This document shows, one piece after another, positions 63,801-64,000 of a DNA stretch of 64,000 nucleotides. How positions within the stretch are numbered: position 1 is the stretch's first letter; the number at the start of each line of letters is the position of its first letter. The notes below the pieces were generated by a model. That model was not told the DNA's origin. It saw nothing but the letters and a program-made list of their open reading frames with translations, and did not search any database. Location: positions 5,232,244-5,296,243 of the forward strand of contig CM046869.1 of the NCBI GenBank assembly GCA_025617745.1, in the 5' to 3' direction. The translations under genes and the position numbers were made by a program. This DNA comes from Heliocidaris erythrogramma. Lineage: Eukaryota; Echinodermata; Echinoidea; Camarodonta; Echinometridae.

Positions 63801-63905
63801 CATTGAATTTTGTTTTTTCATCAGGAGACGTCTCATGAATCATTGGTCCCAGAATGCATCAGGGCAGATGATGTACAGAAGAATGTTGTGGATTACCTCA
63901 ATCAG
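47692..63905 (+). CDS. FIRRM: FIRRM (C1orf112) orthologue, 5' part; 3' end beyond window
   Basis: Orthologue of human FIRRM/C1orf112, partner of the AAA ATPase FIGNL1, which limits RAD51 filaments during homologous recombination and is needed for interstrand crosslink repair and mitosis. Sixteen exons with consistent phases give about 792 codons; human FIRRM has 853 residues, so only the C-terminal part is outside. Landmarks shared with human: ESLPCNVLSVIQRSFSHCK (exon 4), LFKRAYSLQKALMALLEVI (exon 5), FHELCGIISGMD (6), FARTLKVCSLCFK (7), PPSLAAKQISEKAFQD (8), DVWCFMARYGSANLCSHQV (10-11), LLAPDHQLELL (11-12), HQQALEAFSSFAE (15). The protein is alpha-helical and HEAT-like, with no signal peptide or membrane segment evident. 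It starts divergently from DNMT1. The N-terminal exon is the least certain part. Confidence 0.92.
48110..48149. repeat. Interstitial telomere-like repeats
   Basis: Four to five CCCTAA units, three perfect, in the first FIRRM intron. A shorter AACCCTAACCCTA occurs near 43,364. They match the animal telomere repeat TTAGGG. Confidence 0.75.
48985..50310 (+). pseudogene. Degenerate LINE reverse transcriptase split by a MITE
   Basis: Plus-strand frames show AYINDLTRSI, then shifted DHPYLGVELRNSPSWAIHIN and RPNLEYCSSVWDPYQKAH, classic RT thumb/tail motifs. The frame is cut at 49,668 and resumes after 50,034 as LFQETHNLTPSN to YSLYPRTI, the usual LINE C-terminus. An AGACA microsatellite tail lies at about 50,283-50,306. 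Many stops; non-functional. Lies in FIRRM intron 1. Confidence 0.85.
49668..50034. mobile_element. 367-bp PIF/Harbinger-like MITE in the LINE
   Basis: Ends GGCCAAGTAAAAAATATACA and the inverted counterpart ending TTTACTTGGCC (about 32 bp TIR with one indel). A TTA duplication flanks it (49,665-49,667; 50,035-50,037). TTA/TAA targets are typical of PIF/Harbinger. Contains T, G and A runs and no transposase. Confidence 0.85.
52020..52092 (+). mobile_element. LINE/SINE 3' tail
   Basis: The phrase GGCGCTATATAAATCCAGAT followed by TTATTATTATTATTG is a recurrent 3' end in this genome (compare 22,170 and 37,180). The composite element at 52,093 begins right after it. Confidence 0.5.
52093..54303. 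mobile_element. 2.2-kb composite element with about twelve ~150-bp tandem repeats
   Basis: TGTATCCCCCGGCA (52,093-52,106) and TGCCGGGGGATACA (54,290-54,303) are perfect 14-bp terminal inverted repeats. The body is an array of about twelve units sharing GGTGATGCTGCC, GTTCCGTC and TATAGGGTCAAAGGTCAT, spaced about 150-170 bp apart. A subterminal inverted repeat (CACTGGCAGC/GCTGCCAGTG) flanks the right part. It resembles in layout the element at 41.5 kb. Lies in FIRRM intron 4. Confidence 0.8.
54338..54410. repeat. TTA/TTG trinucleotide microsatellite
   Basis: ATTGTT and ATTACT/ATT repeats immediately after the composite element; frames of Tyr/Cys or Ile/Val on either strand are artefacts. Confidence 0.85.
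54525..63905 (+). CDS. FIRRM: FIRRM exons 5-16 (central and C-terminal helical region)
   Basis: Exons: 54,525-54,678; 56,738-56,865; 57,368-57,618; 57,938-58,086; 58,687-58,857; 59,368-59,596; 59,953-60,097; 60,448-60,633; 60,902-61,111; 62,369-62,482; 63,001-63,108; 63,825-63,905. Phases 1,0,2,1,1,2,0,0,0,0,0,0 are continuous. Motifs such as HELCGIIS, LVKEFPEDCVEECG, LVGIEPLTQLF, WCFMARYG, LLGRLIPLLAPDHQ and QQALEAFSSFAE follow human FIRRM in order without gaps larger than a few residues. The exon at 63,825 ends in VVDYLNQ before GTGAGT, where human continues for some 80 residues, so at least one more exon lies to the right. Confidence 0.92.
55240..56340. repeat. Region with a long imperfect inverted repeat in FIRRM intron 5
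   Basis: GCGGACAAAATATACAGCTC at about 55,621 has its inverted copy GAGCTGTATATTTTGTCCGC at about 55,770, extending to roughly 36 bp with few mismatches and a loop of about 110 bp. It may be the end of an uncharacterised element. No coding exon recognised. Confidence 0.55.
57236..57290. repeat. CAAA/CAAAA microsatellite
   Basis: AAACAAAACAAAACAAAC-type repeat following a C run, in the intron before FIRRM exon 7. Confidence 0.85.
61157..61540 (+). mobile_element. Degenerate tRNA-derived SINE
   Basis: Begins GGTGAGTTAGCTCAGTCGGT with an intact A-box. The B-box is decayed (GGGTTTGTAGTGG). An unrelated tail runs to about 61,540. No clear target duplication. Lies in the intron after FIRRM exon 13. 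Confidence 0.55.
61541..62368. other. FIRRM intron, nothing further seen
   Basis: AT-rich intronic sequence without recognisable repeats or RNA genes up to the acceptor of the exon at 62,369. Confidence 0.5.
63205..63608. mobile_element. Fold-back element in FIRRM intron 15
   Basis: The left ATGAATATCTTCGCCAATGT and right AATATTGGTGAAGATATTCA regions are inverted counterparts. Shorter repeats of AATCACGACTC/GAGTCGTGA type lie inside. Target duplication unclear. Confidence 0.6.
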
Positions 63906-64000
63906 GTGAGTTGTGTAAGGTACCCCCCCCCCCCTCTATCCAGAATCTGAACCACTCGCGAAATTCACGAACATTGAATGTGTGTGAAAATTTGTGTTTT

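Overview
The window is metazoan nuclear DNA, almost certainly from an echinoderm and most likely a sea urchin. The evidence is short exons with GT/AG introns, AT-rich introns, many short TIR elements, homopolymer G/C runs, and two genes whose proteins match animal families along their length. I could not fix the species.

Two genes dominate and face away from each other. On the minus strand (46,915 down to 20,326) lies DNMT1, the maintenance cytosine-5 DNA methyltransferase. I read 31 coding exons by eye and number them 1-32 in five blocks; every junction keeps frame except one between the exons called 13 and 14. They give a protein of about 1,620 residues: DMAP1-binding N-terminus, PCNA box, RFTS domain, CXXC zinc finger, two BAH domains, a Gly-Lys linker and the catalytic domain. 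On the plus strand (47,692 to beyond the right edge) lies the orthologue of human FIRRM (C1orf112), the FIGNL1-interacting regulator of recombination and mitosis. Sixteen exons and about 792 codons are present and the last exon(s) are outside. The start codons are about 780 bp apart, and the space between holds a perfect E2F site and an ETS site, as expected for a shared promoter of S-phase genes.

The left 20 kb has no gene I can name. Four splice-bounded reading frames look like isolated terminal or initial exons (minus 1,528-1,622; plus 7,575-7,691; plus about 8,540-8,736; minus 9,756-9,813). The rest is repeats: TTAA-flanked MITEs, a 263-bp tandem duplication split by a C/G-tipped element, a dead LINE split by a TA-flanked MITE (12.1-13.9 kb), a minisatellite (14.6-15.25 kb) and an 830-bp GAA/GGA purine tract (15.87-16.70 kb).

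The introns of both genes are also repeat-rich. The most notable contents are: a hammerhead-ribozyme-like motif in the sense strand of the DNMT1 pre-mRNA (about 45.2 kb); a tRNA-headed retroposon with a 33-bp inverted repeat around the tRNA-like core and a 14-bp target-site duplication (35.2 kb); two places where a DNMT1 splice donor has been tandemly multiplied into the intron (40.7-40.9 and 31.5-31.8 kb); and two composite elements with central tandem repeats that carry arrays of nuclear-receptor DR1-like sites (41.5-42.5 and 52.1-54.3 kb).
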